The notes under the pieces are model-generated. The model was not told the origin of the DNA and did not search any database. It was given only the letters and a program-made list of their open reading frames with translations. Shown in pieces: positions 4,908 to 5,755 of a DNA stretch of 5,755 nucleotides (its first letter is position 1; every line of letters begins with the position of its first letter). The stretch is from JACRPI01 sp041671005 (GTDB lineage: Archaea; Nanobdellota; Nanobdellia; Woesearchaeales; DSVV01), in assembly GCA_041671005.1 (NCBI GenBank), contig JBAZCJ010000093.1, positions 1 to 5,755 on the forward strand, read 5' to 3'. The position numbers were made by a program, and so were the translations under genes.

Positions 4908-4914
4908 ATCTTAT

Positions 4915-5755
4915 ATGAATCCATTTATTATTTTTGCTCTTATAAGTTCTATAATTGCAATCGTATACGGTCTATTTTTAATTAGAGTTGTATTAAAGAA
5001 AGGTACAGGTGATGCAAAGATGCAAGCAATTGCAAAAGCAATTCAAGAAGGTGCTAGTGCTTACTTAAATCGTCAATACAAAACAATCGGGGTTATAGCT
5101 GCTGTTCTATTCCTTATCATCGGCTTCGTGCCAATGCTTGGATGGACAATGGCTATCAGTTTCATTTTCGGAGCAATTCTTTCTGCTGTAGCAGGATACA
5201 TCGGTATGAACGTTTCAGTTCGTGCAAATGTCCGCACTACAGAAGAAGCAAAGAAGGGTTTGAAGGAAGCTCTTTCTCTCGCTTTCAAGGGTGGTACAGT
5301 AACAGGACTTCTAGTTGTTGGTTTAGCACTTTTAGGAGTTACAGTTTTTTACATGATTACAGGAGATGTTAAATCTCTTATTGGACTTTCATTCGGAGCA
5401 AGTTTGATTTCAGTTTTCGCTCGTCTTGGAGGAGGAATATTCACAAAAGCTGCTGACGTAGGAGCTGACCTTGTAGGTAAAGTTGAGGCTGGAATTCCAG
5501 AAGATGATCCTCGTAACCCTGCAGTTATCGCCGACAACGTCGGAGACAACGTAGGAGACTGTGCAGGTATGGCCGCTGACTTGTTCGAAACATATGCCGT
5601 AACTTCAGTTGCAACAATGCTTCTTGGCTCACTTATGTTCGCAGGTTTTGGAAATGCAATAATCTACCCTCTAGCTCTTGGTGGAGTTGCAATAATTTCT
5701 TCAATCATTGGTACATGGTTTGTCACACTTGGAAAAAATAAAAATATCATGGGTG
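4915..5755 (+). CDS. hppA: Membrane-integral ion-pumping pyrophosphatase, N-terminal 280 residues (runs off right edge)
   Basis: HppA hydrolyses pyrophosphate and pumps H+ or Na+ across the cytoplasmic membrane, building an ion gradient; this suits a fermentative cell with little respiratory capacity. Several hydrophobic helices are visible (about 3-25, 57-74, 77-98, 125-147, 155-175 and from 226). The cytoplasmic substrate site is intact: DVGADLVGK at 181-189, then EAGIPEDDPRNPAVIADNVG, and GDNVGDCAGMAADLFE with Cys216 and Glu225. These Asp and Lys residues bind Mg-pyrophosphate in the family. Full-length members have roughly 650-750 residues, so over half is missing, including the Ala/Lys site that decides K+ dependence. 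Glu225 in DLFE is where K+-dependent members carry the gate glutamate, which suggests that subfamily. ATG 4915 is the first start after an in-frame TAA at 4906-4908; there is no Shine-Dalgarno. It may be co-transcribed with nusA. Confidence 0.96.
   Translation, partial: MNPFIIFALISSIIAIVYGLFLIRVVLKKGTGDAKMQAIAKAIQEGASAYLNRQYKTIGVIAAVLFLIIGFVPMLGWTMAISFIFGAILSAVAGYIGMNVSVRANVRTTEEAKKGLKEALSLAFKGGTVTGLLVVGLALLGVTVFYMITGDVKSLIGLSFGASLISVFARLGGGIFTKAADVGADLVGKVEAGIPEDDPRNPAVIADNVGDNVGDCAGMAADLFETYAVTSVATMLLGSLMFAGFGNAIIYPLALGGVAIISSIIGTWFVTLGKNKNIMG

Noticed and set aside
5073..5549. Open frames on both strands inside hppA
   Set aside because: The hppA frame carries the unmistakable pyrophosphatase motifs across this stretch; the others are shadows.

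Overview
The window looks like a piece of an AT-rich genome from the candidate phyla radiation, probably a Parcubacteria-type (Patescibacteria) bacterium. Three things point there. The NusA N-terminus has the Parcubacteria style. A membrane pyrophosphatase gene follows nusA directly, with no rimP or infB around it. The small secreted proteins carry the Ser/Thr-rich Ig-like motif ITWSSSGATSC that recurs in these genomes. This placement comes from recalled family features, not from a search.

The window has two halves. Positions 1 to 3199, on the minus strand, hold an accessory cluster. Reading in the direction of transcription it contains a lipoprotein (2510-3172), an Ig-like secreted protein (1882-2361), a second lipoprotein (1016-1717), a second Ig-like protein (280-891) and the first 27 codons of a third Ig-like protein that runs off the left edge (1-83). 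The two lipoproteins are diverged paralogues. The Ig-like genes are much closer relatives: 116 bp are identical between two copies, and 113 bp of Ig-domain DNA differ at only two positions between the two complete genes. The lipoprotein genes have TTGACA-N17-(A/G)ATAAT promoters and 12-bp hairpin terminators. The Ig-like genes have extended -10 elements. The cluster therefore appears to be a set of separately transcribed, repeatedly duplicated cell-surface genes, not one operon. Their function is unknown; attachment or interaction at the cell surface is a guess.

Positions 3200 to 3622 form a divergent intergenic region. It holds the promoter of the first lipoprotein on the minus strand. On the plus strand it holds a good promoter (3439-3467) followed almost at once by a weak terminator-like hairpin (3480-3508) and a second hairpin (3505-3531), all upstream of nusA. 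This could be an attenuator of nusA.

Positions 3623 to 5755, on the plus strand, hold housekeeping genes: nusA (transcription elongation and termination factor) and the 5' 280 codons of hppA (membrane-integral ion-pumping pyrophosphatase). They are separated by 113 bp containing a long imperfect inverted repeat. None of the six genes shows a convincing Shine-Dalgarno sequence. I see no tRNA, rRNA, CRISPR array or transposase gene.
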